Origin: Bradyrhizobium betae
GTDB lineage: Bacteria > Pseudomonadota > Alphaproteobacteria > Rhizobiales > Xanthobacteraceae
Length of the DNA stretch: 52,365 bases
Assembly (NCBI RefSeq): GCF_004123905.1
Contig: NZ_MZXW01000045.1
Coordinates: 1 to 52,365, forward strand
Reading direction: 5' to 3'
Shown: in pieces, positions 1 to 7,642 of the stretch
Layout of the letters: each line of letters opens with the position of its first letter
Numbering within the stretch: the first letter of the stretch is position 1
Position numbers and translations under genes: made by a program
Notes under the pieces: generated by a model
What the model saw: the letters and a program-made list of their open reading frames with translations, nothing else
What the model was told of the DNA's origin: nothing
The model's database searches: none

Positions 1-144
1 GAGCAGCTGGCCGTCAGGCCGCTCGACCGCGACGGCCGTTACGGTGTCTTCTTTGCCAGCTGGCAGGTCGGCTCAATCGACTTGACCCGCGGTCAAACTG
101 TCAGTGATGTGTCCGAACAACCGTCAGCTATGTCCCCGGTCTGA
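1..144 (+). CDS. IS481-family transposase, C-terminal fragment
   Basis: The frame is open from base 1 and ends in TGA at 142-144, giving the last 47 residues. The segment GRYGVFFASWQVGSIDLTR is typical of the C-terminal region of IS481-type DDE transposases of rhizobia. The stop codon lies inside the terminal inverted repeat, as is common in compact insertion sequences. The catalytic DDE core is outside the window, so activity cannot be judged. The N terminus of a transposase of the same type begins at 52328 at the other edge. Confidence 0.8.
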   Translation, partial: EQLAVRPLDRDGRYGVFFASWQVGSIDLTRGQTVSDVSEQPSAMSPV

Positions 145-147
145 ACA
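1..147 (+). mobile_element. Right end of an IS481-family insertion sequence (partial)
   Basis: The window opens inside an insertion sequence. Its last bases, read on the minus strand, begin TGTTCAGACCGG. They match, with scattered differences over about 50 bases, the element end at 52239 (TGTTTAGACCGG). Each end carries two copies of an 11-base ACAT(A/C)(G/C)CTGAC-like motif, in swapped order, probably transposase-binding sites. The end is abutted by TCAAG, the likely target duplication. The assignment to IS481 rests on the TGT...ACA termini and the transposase C terminus. The rest of the element lies outside the window. Confidence 0.85.
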
Positions 148-164
148 TCAAGCCGGGCGATGAC
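148..164. repeat. Right half of a REP-like palindrome split by the IS
   Basis: The bases following the IS read TCAAG then CCGGGCGATGAC. This equals the loop and right arm of the REP-like element that is intact at 44630-44657 (loop TCAAG, right arm CCGGGGCATGAC). The left arm is missing because the insertion sequence occupies it. Confidence 0.65.
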
Positions 165-198
165 ATCGAGTGTACGGCTCGCCCAACGCCATAGCCGC

Positions 199-1782
199 CT
201 AGTGCGCGTCGCCGCCGCCGGCCAGCGAGGCCGGCTTTTTCAGCAGCATGACCAAGAGGCTGAGGCCGAGATAGAACACCGTCAACACGAAGAAGGCATC
301 GCCAAAGCTCATCACCACGGCCTGGCGGTGCACGATCTGGCTGAGCTGCTTCATCGCCATCAGCGTGGAATCGCCGAGCCCCTGGAACTTCTGCATCAGC
401 ATGGTCAGGGTTTCGGTCGCGGTGGCGTTGCCCCAGGTCACGCGTTCCTGCAGGCGCGTGATGTGGAGGTCGGTGCGGTCGTTGAGCACGGTGTTGATGA
501 CGGCAAGGCCGACCGCACCGCCGAGATTGCGCATCAGGTTGAACAGGCCGCTCGCGTTCTTTACCCGGTCGGGCGCCAGCGTGCCGAGCGCGATGTTGTT
601 GGTCGGCACCATCGCGAACATCATGCCGATGCCGCGCAGGATCTGCGGCACGAGCAGTTCGTAGAAGTCGTAGTCGCGGGTGATCCAGGTCATCTGGTAG
701 GAGCCGATCGCGAACACGATGAGGCCGAACGCGATCATGTAGCGCATGTCGAGCTTGACCATGAGCCGGCCGACCAGCGGCGCGACCAGGAACATGGTGA
801 TGCCCGAGACGAACATGGTCTCGCCGATCATCAGCGCGCTGTAGCCGCGCACTTCCGCGAGATAGCGCGGATAGATGTAGGTGAGGCCGTAGAGGCCGAT
901 GCCGATGCAGAACTGGAGGACGCAGCCGATCGCGAAATTGCGGTTGGAGAAGGTGCGCAAATTGACGATCGGCTCGGCCGCCGTGAACACGCGCCAGAAG
1001 AAGGCGATCGCCGAGATCGCGCCGATCCAGGCGCAGATCGCGACCGACGTGTCCTGCATCCATTCATATTGCGGACCTTCCTCCAGCACATATTCCAGCG
1101 TGCCGAGGAAGCCGGCCATGAACAGCAGGCCCCACCAGTCGAAGCGATCGAGCAATTCGAAATGCGGCTCGTCGAAATCAACCAGCGCGATCACCCCGAG
1201 CGTGATGGCGATGCCGGGCACGACGTTGATGAAGAACAGCCAGTTCCACGACATCAAATCAGTGATGTAGCCGCCGACGGTCGGGCCGATCGTTGGAGCC
1301 AAGGTCGCAACAAGCCCGATGATGGGACCGACGATGTGGAATTTCGAGCGCGGGAACACCGTATAGGCCGAAGCGAACACCGTCGGGATCATGCCGGCGC
1401 CGAGGAAGCCCTGGAGCGCTCGCCAGAGGATCATCTCCTCGATGGTGGTGGCGAAGCCGCAGAGCAGGCTCGAGACCGTGAAGCCGGCGGCCGAGATCGC
1501 GAACAGCAGCCGCGTACCGAGGGCGCGCGACAAAAACCCCGATAGCGGGATCGCAATGACTTCGGCGATCAGATAGGCGGTCTGCACCCAGGAGACTTCG
1601 CTGGAGCTCGCCGACAATCCGGCCTGGATTTCGCTCAGCGAGGCCGAGACGATCTGGATGTCCAGGATCGACATGAACATCCCGAACACCATGATGATGA
1701 AGGCGAACAGCCGCTTCGGCGCGATGCGCTCCGAAGCGGGGTTCGCCATCATGGCGGGGGAAGCAGTCGTGGCGTTGGCCAT
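199..1782 (-). CDS. DHA2-family MFS drug efflux permease (EmrB-like)
   Basis: A 527-residue inner-membrane proton antiporter of the major facilitator superfamily, DHA2 (14-helix) type, which exports hydrophobic drugs or detergents with a membrane-fusion partner. The length and the run of hydrophobic segments fit. The first helix carries FAFIIMVFGMFMSILDIQIV, and the WVQTAYLIAEVIAIPLSGFLS region is characteristic of EmrB/QacA relatives. ATG at 1782 follows a GAGGT ribosome site. It lies 31 bases downstream of the HlyD gene and is surely cotranscribed with it from the promoter next to the palindromic operator at 3196-3218. The substrate is unknown. Confidence 0.93.
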   Translation of the reverse strand: MANATTASPAMMANPASERIAPKRLFAFIIMVFGMFMSILDIQIVSASLSEIQAGLSASSSEVSWVQTAYLIAEVIAIPLSGFLSRALGTRLLFAISAAGFTVSSLLCGFATTIEEMILWRALQGFLGAGMIPTVFASAYTVFPRSKFHIVGPIIGLVATLAPTIGPTVGGYITDLMSWNWLFFINVVPGIAITLGVIALVDFDEPHFELLDRFDWWGLLFMAGFLGTLEYVLEEGPQYEWMQDTSVAICAWIGAISAIAFFWRVFTAAEPIVNLRTFSNRNFAIGCVLQFCIGIGLYGLTYIYPRYLAEVRGYSALMIGETMFVSGITMFLVAPLVGRLMVKLDMRYMIAFGLIVFAIGSYQMTWITRDYDFYELLVPQILRGIGMMFAMVPTNNIALGTLAPDRVKNASGLFNLMRNLGGAVGLAVINTVLNDRTDLHITRLQERVTWGNATATETLTMLMQKFQGLGDSTLMAMKQLSQIVHRQAVVMSFGDAFFVLTVFYLGLSLLVMLLKKPASLAGGGDAH

Positions 1783-1813
1783 GGTCTGACCTCGTAGCGC
1801 TCAGAACGCGCGC

Positions 1814-3121
1814 TTACTGCGGATGGACCATGGTGGGATCGTCGAGATCGATCTCGCTGTCGGCGTCGGGCGCGCCCTTGTTGGTGTCGACAGTCGCATA
1901 GACCGACATGCCGGCACGGAGCAGGTTCTGCTTCGCCACCGACTTCGGCACGCGGATGCGCACCGGCACGCGCTGCACGATCTTGGTGAAGTTGCCGGTG
2001 GCGTTGTCGGGCGGCAGCAGCGTGAACACCGAGCCGGAGCCCGCGGCGATGCTGTCGACGATCCCTGAGAACTTGCGCATGCCATAGGCATCGACCTTGA
2101 TCGTCACGGGCTGGCCCGGACGGATGCGCTTGAGCTGCGTTTCCTTGAAGTTGGCGTCGATATAGACGTCGTCGAGCGGCACGACGTTGCCGAGGCGCTG
2201 GCCGACCGCGATGAAGTCGCCGGCGTTGACCAGGCGGTTCGAGAACGTGCCATCGACCGGCGCGCGCACCGCCGTGAAGGCGAGGTCGCGCTCGGCCTTG
2301 GCGAGCGTGGTCTTCAGCTCGGCGAGCTGCGCCTGTGCTTCGGCCTGCTGCGCCCTGGTGACGTCGACATTGCTGACGGCGACGTCGTAGGCGGCCTGCG
2401 CAGCCTTGACCGCAGCGGCGCCCTGGTCGCGTCCGGCTTCCGAGCTCTCGAAGGTGGCGCGCGAGGCGAAGCCCTTGCTGCTCAGCGCCTGCTGGCGCTC
2501 ATAGTCGAGATCGGCGCGCTTGAGGCCGGCTTCGGCGGAGACGAGCTGCGCCTTGGCCTGCGCGACCTGGCTGTCAAGCGCAGCGATCTGGCGGCCGATG
2601 CGATTGATGGTGGCCTGCTGGGTCGCGATCCGGGTCGCGGCGGCATCGACCGCGATCTTGTAGTCGCCGTCGTCGATGCGGAAGATGACGTCGCCGGCGC
2701 GCACCGTGGAGTTATCGCCGGCAAGGACCGAGGAGATGTGGCCGGCCACGCGCGCACCCAGCATGGTGTTGTTGGCGCGGACATAGGCATCGTCGGTCGA
2801 GACATAGAAGCGGCCGACCAGTGTGTAATAGCCGGCATAGCTGGCGGCCGCGAGCGCCAGCACCAGGCCGATCCCCATCATGACGAATTTGCGCTTGCCG
2901 GATTTTGGCGCGGCAGCGGCGGGTGCGGTCGGGGCCGGCTTGTCCGTCACGGGCTTCTCCGGAGCCTCGCCGGTGCGGCGCTTGGTTTCCTCGGCCACAT
3001 GAGAGCGCAACTGCTCGGCGAGGGCTACCGGCGTCTCAGCCGTAGCGTCAGCGTTCGCCGAATTCGTCTCCACCGCTTCCTGGCGAAGGACGCGCGCAGC
3101 CTGATCTCTCGATACGGCCAT
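1814..3121 (-). CDS. HlyD/EmrA-type membrane fusion protein
   Basis: Periplasmic adaptor that links the EmrB-like pump to an outer-membrane channel. The start is placed at 3121 (MAVSRDQAAR) because GGAGG lies six bases upstream; a longer frame to 3190 has no such site and would run up to the operator region. This gives 435 residues: a Pro/Ala-rich cytoplasmic leader, one transmembrane helix (near residues 84-105, VMMGIGLVLALAAASYAGYY), a beta-barrel start (VGRFYVSTDDAYV), a long coiled-coil hairpin (about 160-270), a split lipoyl domain (DLAFTAVRAPVDGTF) and a C-terminal barrel. First gene of the operon with the MFS permease. Confidence 0.93.
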   Translation of the reverse strand: MAVSRDQAARVLRQEAVETNSANADATAETPVALAEQLRSHVAEETKRRTGEAPEKPVTDKPAPTAPAAAAPKSGKRKFVMMGIGLVLALAAASYAGYYTLVGRFYVSTDDAYVRANNTMLGARVAGHISSVLAGDNSTVRAGDVIFRIDDGDYKIAVDAAATRIATQQATINRIGRQIAALDSQVAQAKAQLVSAEAGLKRADLDYERQQALSSKGFASRATFESSEAGRDQGAAAVKAAQAAYDVAVSNVDVTRAQQAEAQAQLAELKTTLAKAERDLAFTAVRAPVDGTFSNRLVNAGDFIAVGQRLGNVVPLDDVYIDANFKETQLKRIRPGQPVTIKVDAYGMRKFSGIVDSIAAGSGSVFTLLPPDNATGNFTKIVQRVPVRIRVPKSVAKQNLLRAGMSVYATVDTNKGAPDADSEIDLDDPTMVHPQ

Positions 3122-3195
3122 AAAGGCCTCCCCAAAAAAAGCGCGATCAAGGGCGGCCGCGCTGCGGCCAGCTCCTCTCGCTGATCCCAAATATC

Positions 3196-3218
3196 ATTGA
3201 CCGAACGGTTCGGTCAAT
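3196..3218. promoter_or_regulatory. Perfect palindromic TetR-type operator
   Basis: A 23-bp perfect inverted repeat: arms ATTGACCGAAC and GTTCGGTCAAT around one central G. It lies 75 bp upstream of the pump operon start and 100 bp upstream of the divergent TetR gene. TetR proteins beside efflux pumps usually bind such a site and repress both directions, so this is the expected operator. Binding is inferred. Confidence 0.85.
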
Positions 3219-3317
3219 ATACATAATATTCCCGAGCATGGACCCTACTGGCCCGAATCCTTTATTTGCGTTTCATCGTCCGGCACCCGTCCAGAAACCT
3301 TCCGAGACCCTGAACCA

Positions 3318-3953
3318 ATGGTTGTAGCTGCCAGCGAACGTCTGCACGTCATCCAGGAGGAGGACAGCTCCAAGCGCCGCCAGATTCTGGACGGTGCCCG
3401 TAAGGTGTTCATGGATCTGGGTTTTGACGGCGCCAGCATGGGCGAGATCGCGCGCGCGGCGCAGGTCTCCAAGGGCACGCTCTATGTGTACTTCGCCGAC
3501 AAATGCGCGCTGTTCGAAGCCATCCTCGAGCAGGAAGCGCTCCAGCACGGCCAGGTCGTGTTCAATTTCGACCCCGCCCGCGATGCCGAGACCACGCTGA
3601 AGGAGTTCGGCCAGGCCTATATCCATCTGCTCTGCCGGCCCGGCGGCGGATCGGCGATCCGCACCGTGATGGCGATCGCCGAGCGCATGCCCGATGTCGG
3701 CCGCCGCTATTATCTGCGCGTGCTGGACAAGACCATCAACCGGCTGTCCGAATATCTCAAAGCCCATGTCGCCTCCGGCGATCTCGCGATCGACGATTGC
3801 GACCTCGCGGCATCGCAGTTCATGGAACTGAGCAAGGCCTCACTGTTCCTGCCTTTCGTGTTCCAGGCCGCGCCGCCGCCGTCGGAAGAGCGCATGACCG
3901 AGGTGGTCGACAGCGCGACGCGGATGTTCCTGGCGGCGTACCGGGCGAGGTAA
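3318..3953 (+). CDS. TetR/AcrR-family repressor of the adjacent efflux operon
   Basis: A 211-residue regulator. Residues about 19-65 form the TetR helix-turn-helix: KRRQILDGARKVFMDLGFDG followed by MGEIARAAQVSKGTLYVYF, the canonical recognition-helix region. The remainder is an all-helical ligand-binding and dimerisation domain with the EERMTEVVDSATRMFLAAY ending seen in AefR-like members. It is divergent from the emrAB-like pair with a perfect operator between, so it probably represses both until an exported compound binds. ATG at 3318 is the natural start; an N-terminal tail of about 17 residues precedes the domain. The ligand is not predictable. Confidence 0.93.
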   Translation: MVVAASERLHVIQEEDSSKRRQILDGARKVFMDLGFDGASMGEIARAAQVSKGTLYVYFADKCALFEAILEQEALQHGQVVFNFDPARDAETTLKEFGQAYIHLLCRPGGGSAIRTVMAIAERMPDVGRRYYLRVLDKTINRLSEYLKAHVASGDLAIDDCDLAASQFMELSKASLFLPFVFQAAPPPSEERMTEVVDSATRMFLAAYRAR

Positions 3954-4008
3954 TTGCGAGCGGACCGCGCGTTGCGCGCGCCGGTCCTGCGCCATTATAT
4001 TGCGGGCC

Positions 4009-4350
4009 ATGTCTCGTGATCTTCGCCCGCCCGTCGATATCCTCCATTATGAGATCGTCCAGGAACAGGCCTCGGCGCTTGGCCGGATGGGCCGCACACT
4101 CGAACAGGCGCTCACGCGTTTGCGCGAGTTCGACGCTGCACACGCGCTCGCTGAAGTGCCGGGCTCGATGCCACTGGCCCGGCGCAAGCTGGTGATGGAA
4201 GCCGGCCAGGCGCTCTGGATGTTCGTGGTGCAACGTGAGGCGTCAGGCCTCCGCGACAGCCGCTACATCATGCGCACCTACAACGTTCCGGCCGAGGTGC
4301 AGCTGTGCATGGGGCTGGTCCCAGCACCGTCGAAGCCGACCTCGAAATGA
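4009..4350 (+). CDS. DUF6665-like small protein
   Basis: A 113-residue soluble protein of unknown function. The start is set at ATG 4009 (MSRDLRPPVD); an upstream in-frame TTG at 4000 is less likely. It is helical and rich in Arg/Leu, with the conserved-looking stretch ILHYEIVQEQASALGRMGRT and a C-terminal RDSRYIMRTYNVPAEV. I recall this pattern from a conserved alphaproteobacterial family (DUF6665), but the family name is from memory. It follows the TetR gene by 55 bases and faces the phosphatase gene tail to tail, 10 bases apart. No catalytic motif is visible. Confidence 0.65.
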   Translation: MSRDLRPPVDILHYEIVQEQASALGRMGRTLEQALTRLREFDAAHALAEVPGSMPLARRKLVMEAGQALWMFVVQREASGLRDSRYIMRTYNVPAEVQLCMGLVPAPSKPTSK

Positions 4351-4360
4351 CGTCGTAGAG

Positions 4361-4948
4361 CTACCGCCCGATCTCCTCCGTCTTGCGCCACCCATGCAGG
4401 ACATCGCGTCCATCCCGCATGAACGCAAAGCAATTGCCGCCGCCGGCCGGCTGATCGTGGGCGCGGTCGATTGGATGGCCGGCGGTGTGGCAGAACAGCA
4501 GCGTGCCGACGGCACCGTGGCCGACGAAGAGAACATCGCCGGGACGATTGCGTGCCAGCACCGCCTCGGTCTCGCGCACGATGCGCGACTGCGCGTCGAT
4601 GGCCCGCTCCCAGCCGCGGACGCTCAGATAAGGCTGCGCAAAAAACTGGTCGGCGACTGCTTCGAATTCGGCCGGCTTCAGGAAGCCGGTCGCCGAGCGG
4701 TCATTCTCGTGCATGGCCTCGCAGATCTCGATCATGATGCCGAGCCTGATGGCGATGATCTCGGCGGTCTCGATCGCCTTGCGCTCGCCGCTGGAGATGA
4801 TCTGCGTGGTGTTCGCGAGCCAGCCCGCATGCGCAAGCCCCTCGGCGCGCGTTCGGCCTATCGGGCTGAGGCCCCATTGCGGCACGGGCACATCAGGGTC
4901 GATTTGCACCTGCGGATGGGTGAGATAGCGGACGATGTCGGTGGGCAT
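4361..4948 (-). CDS. Histidine phosphatase superfamily protein with altered RHG motif
   Basis: A 195-residue phosphoglycerate-mutase-like protein. The start at 4948 (MPTDIVRYLTHPQV) is preferred over 4993, which lies inside an intergenic repeat. The usual N-terminal RHG appears as LTHPQ: the catalytic His is present, but the preceding Arg and following Gly are not. Other family marks are present: LSPIGRTRAEGLA, SSGERKAIETAEII (second phosphate-binding Arg), the EICEAMHENDRS acid region, and VLFVGHGAVG with the second His. Substrate unknown; the fold suggests phosphomonoester hydrolysis. It is probably transcribed alone. Confidence 0.85.
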   Translation of the reverse strand: MPTDIVRYLTHPQVQIDPDVPVPQWGLSPIGRTRAEGLAHAGWLANTTQIISSGERKAIETAEIIAIRLGIMIEICEAMHENDRSATGFLKPAEFEAVADQFFAQPYLSVRGWERAIDAQSRIVRETEAVLARNRPGDVLFVGHGAVGTLLFCHTAGHPIDRAHDQPAGGGNCFAFMRDGRDVLHGWRKTEEIGR

Positions 4949-4968
4949 AATGAATCTCAGTCTCTCCT

Positions 4969-5035
4969 CGTCATTGCGAGGAGCTCGCGACAAAATTGCG
5001 TAGCAATTTTGCGCTGATGCGACGAAGCAATGACG
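4969..5035. repeat. Dispersed intergenic palindrome (CATTGCGAG family)
   Basis: The element begins CGTCATTGCGAG and ends GAAGCAATGACG. It contains a perfect inner hairpin, CAAAATTGC-GTA-GCAATTTTG, at 4991-5011. Related elements occur at 10053-10130 and 30001-30082. It separates the phosphatase start from the 3' end of the extensin-like gene. Confidence 0.8.
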
Positions 5036-5062
5036 ATGGAGGTCGATCTTCGCAAGGCAAGC

Positions 5063-6253
5063 CTAGTCGTCCGCGAACTCGTCTTCCTCGTTGATCTTCT
5101 CGCGCTTGTTGCTCCTGCGCCCACCGAGCGAACCGGTCACGGACGGATCGCGCGTGCTGGCATAAGGACTGCGCCCGCCCGCTCGCGCGGCGACTTCCTC
5201 GCCGGAGACTGCGGCGGGCTGGCAGATCAGGCGGCGGCTGGCGCGGCGCATCAGATCCACGTGGATGTGATCGTAGTGATAGACGTTGGAGCCCGGCGCC
5301 AGCACCGTGGTGAAATGCGCGCACGCCCCCGACTGCACGTCGCGCAAAAATCCCTGCTCTTCCGGCATGCCGCGCCAGCCGTCCTTCACGGTGATGCGGC
5401 GGCCATCGGCGAGCACGAAGGCAGCGATATCGAGCGCGTTGCCGAAGGCATGCTCGGAGATGTGGGCGTGCGAATTGCCGTTCATGCCGCGGCAGGAATA
5501 GGCAGAGATCTGCTTGATCTCGGCGACGCGGGCGCCGAACCAGCGCATCGCCGACGGCTGCACGGTGTCGGACAGCCAGCGGTCGAGCTCGGAGACGATC
5601 GGACAGGCCAGCGTCGCGGTCGGCTTCACGACAACCGGACCGACGGCGGCGACAGGATTGCCTTGCACAGGGCCAAGGCGCGGCTGTTGCGCCGGCGGCT
5701 GCGCGTAAGGCGCCGCCGACCGCGCCGGATAGCTCGGCGCATTCATGTAGCGCGCCGCACCCGCAGCATCGGTGCCCTCGGGCGGCAGGTCGATCTCGTC
5801 CTCCTGCGGCGCCACGCCGGGTGCATTCAGCGGCATCGGACCGGATGACGCGCCGTAGCCGGAGGGCTGGCGCACTGCACTCTCGGGATAGTTCGAGCGC
5901 TGCGGATAGTTCTGCCCCTGCGGATAATTCGACTGCGGCTGCACCGGCCAGCGCGGCTGGTTGCCGACGCTCCCCGGCGGGCGCAATTCCTCATCGGCAA
6001 AGCCGTAGCTGCTGGAGGCGTCACCGATGGCGGCGACCTTCAGCGGATACTCGGCGCCGCACATGCCCGGGCCGGAGATCGGCTCGATGCGGACGATGTC
6101 CGCGCTCTCCTTGACCGCGCCCGATTTCAGGCATGCGGCTTCGGCCTCGGCCCGCCATGGTTCACGTTCGGCCTGGAAAAAGCCGCGTCCGCAACCCGCT
6201 AGCGAAACAAGGACGATGGAGCCGACGAGATACAAACGAACTCCGCGCGTCAT
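5063..6253 (-). CDS. Extensin-like C-terminal domain lipoprotein
   Basis: A 396-residue exported protein. The N terminus MTRGVRLYLVGSIVLVSLAGCG is a lipoprotein signal with lipobox LAGC. A Pro/Gln/Tyr/Asn-rich linker (about residues 95-185, including repeated NYPQ blocks) leads to the extensin-like C-terminal domain (about 190-370): CPIVSELDRWLSDTVQPSAM, RGMNGNSHAHISEHAFGNAL and HYDHIHVDLMRR. The SEHAFGNALDIAAF and HYDHIHVD His/Asp clusters resemble LAS-type peptidases acting on peptidoglycan, so a cell-wall role is likely (inference). The acidic tail EEDEFADD is unusual. A repeat lies just downstream. Confidence 0.9.
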   Translation of the reverse strand: MTRGVRLYLVGSIVLVSLAGCGRGFFQAEREPWRAEAEAACLKSGAVKESADIVRIEPISGPGMCGAEYPLKVAAIGDASSSYGFADEELRPPGSVGNQPRWPVQPQSNYPQGQNYPQRSNYPESAVRQPSGYGASSGPMPLNAPGVAPQEDEIDLPPEGTDAAGAARYMNAPSYPARSAAPYAQPPAQQPRLGPVQGNPVAAVGPVVVKPTATLACPIVSELDRWLSDTVQPSAMRWFGARVAEIKQISAYSCRGMNGNSHAHISEHAFGNALDIAAFVLADGRRITVKDGWRGMPEEQGFLRDVQSGACAHFTTVLAPGSNVYHYDHIHVDLMRRASRRLICQPAAVSGEEVAARAGGRSPYASTRDPSVTGSLGGRRSNKREKINEEDEFADD

Positions 6254-6311
6254 GCACGCACGTTCGGTGAATTTACTTAAAGACTCTTCAACACGTTGAT
6301 TTCAGTGTTCT

Positions 6312-6401
6312 TTAACCATACCGGGCGCGGCCCGCCGATTGCTGCCGAAGATGAGTGACAGCAAGGATGACTTTTTCGTATCGAGAGTTTCTGTTAACCA
6401 T
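6312..6401 (+). promoter_or_regulatory. Two TTAACCAT (CtrA-type) boxes
   Basis: Identical octamers TTAACCAT occur at 6312-6319 and 6394-6401 in the 189-bp gap between the divergent extensin-like gene and the microprotein at 6443. TTAACCAT is a described variant recognition sequence of the alphaproteobacterial cell-cycle regulator CtrA. Two copies in one promoter region are suggestive, not proof. Confidence 0.4.
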
Positions 6402-6442
6402 GATCCTGCGCGCTAGGCAGCGCGCATGGAGGGAGCCACCTC

Positions 6443-6526
6443 ATGACGTTCGCCGGGAGACTGAGCATAGTCACCGCGTACCTCGCCATGGCCTTTGTCG
6501 GCGCCATCGTGCTCGGCATGATCTAG
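6443..6526 (+). CDS. 27-residue single-span membrane microprotein
   Basis: The ATG at 6443 has a strong GGAGGGA ribosome site 10 bases upstream. The product reads MTFAGRLSIVTAYLAMAFVG and then AIVLGMI before TAG. Apart from the N-terminal Arg it is one hydrophobic helix, as in small inner-membrane regulatory peptides. It sits alone between the extensin-like and DUF2147 genes, behind two TTAACCAT boxes. I believe similar short frames recur in bradyrhizobia, but that is memory. Function unknown. Confidence 0.55.
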   Translation: MTFAGRLSIVTAYLAMAFVGAIVLGMI

Positions 6527-6541
6527 AGACTTTGGTACCCG

Positions 6542-7435
6542 CTACGACCTAGCGCCCCACTGCCGCGACGTGGTGATCACCTTGTCCGGCTGCCCCTCCA
6601 CCCGCGTCCAGTCGTTGCCGGAGCACCAGAAGCGCCCGATCGCGCAGGCCTCGACATAGAGCTTGCCGGGACTCTTCAGCGTCATCGTCCCATAATAGGT
6701 GTTGCCGCTCGAGCGGCTGTAGATGCTGCCGGCCCACGCGTCGTGCGCTTTCGGCTTCATGTTGACGAGCACGCTCTCGCCCTTGCCCGAATTCTCGGTC
6801 AGGACGTAGCCGCATAGCGCTGGGCCGCAACGTTCGATGCGGACCATGCTCTTGGCGCCGTCGCTCTCCCATTGCCCGAGCGGCAGATAGTCAGGCTCGT
6901 CGTCGCTACGTTTCGGAATTGTTGTGGCCGGCTGAAGCGTGGGGTCCGGATTGCCGACCGGCGGCTCCATCCGCGGCCGGTCGAGCGTAATCGTCTTCGG
7001 CAAATCAAGGCGCGACAGCTCAACCCGCGGCGGATTGGGGCTCAGCGCCTCAATCCTTGGCGCCTCAAGTTTTGGCGCCGGCGGCGGCACGACAGGTTGT
7101 GACGTCGCGGCGGCAAGGACAGTGGCCGGCGGTGCCGGTGGCGGAGCGACGACCGTCGCTTGCGCTGGCCGGACCGGCGCAACCGGATAGACCGGCTGCG
7201 GCGCCTGGACGACCGGGGCGGGCGCAGGCGGCGGGGCCGGTCTCGCGTCGACATCTTCCTTCGACCGCAGGCTGCGCTCGGAAACCGAAACACAGGAGGC
7301 GGACCGGCAGTTGCGCGGCGCCTCGACGTGGAACCGGTGGCCGCCGATCGAGAAGGAATAGGAGCCGGCCTCGGCTGCGGGCGCCATCGCCGTCAGTGCG
7401 ATCACGATGCCAAGTGAAGTCACAAGCCGCGTCAT
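6542..7435 (-). CDS. Secreted DUF2147 protein, paralogue 1
   Basis: A 297-residue exported protein: signal peptide (MTRLVTSLGIVIALTAMAPAAEAG), a short conserved domain with two cysteines (SIGGHRFHVEAPRNCRSASC), a long Pro/Ala/Val linker (about residues 60-175), then a DUF2147-type beta-barrel (about 185-290: LGQWESDGAKSMVRIERCG, LCGYVL, LVNMKP, ACAIGRFWCSGNDWTRV). It shares the whole architecture with the divergent gene at 7643. A periplasmic or outer-surface role is likely; function unknown. The two paralogues are read away from each other from a 207-bp gap. Confidence 0.85.
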   Translation of the reverse strand: MTRLVTSLGIVIALTAMAPAAEAGSYSFSIGGHRFHVEAPRNCRSASCVSVSERSLRSKEDVDARPAPPPAPAPVVQAPQPVYPVAPVRPAQATVVAPPPAPPATVLAAATSQPVVPPPAPKLEAPRIEALSPNPPRVELSRLDLPKTITLDRPRMEPPVGNPDPTLQPATTIPKRSDDEPDYLPLGQWESDGAKSMVRIERCGPALCGYVLTENSGKGESVLVNMKPKAHDAWAGSIYSRSSGNTYYGTMTLKSPGKLYVEACAIGRFWCSGNDWTRVEGQPDKVITTSRQWGARS

Positions 7436-7642
7436 CGGCGCCTCCCTCTGTGTCCCGACAACATTACGCGGGAGGAACCCGGCTGAATGTGCGCTGGCTC
7501 ACCCAAAACTCACTTACGAGCGCCCGCGAGTCGTTGTGACGTCCATCACAGAACGCCGGAGAGGCACGGCGTAGGGTCGAACCACGCTTCATCCACCAGC
7601 GACTTCGTCCATATCGGGACCACACATTTTTCGGAGGTTGTC

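Noticed and set aside
160..1545. 461-residue plus-strand frame opposite the MFS gene
   Set aside because: Antisense shadow: biased Arg/Glu/His composition with no domain, while the minus strand encodes a textbook DHA2 permease.
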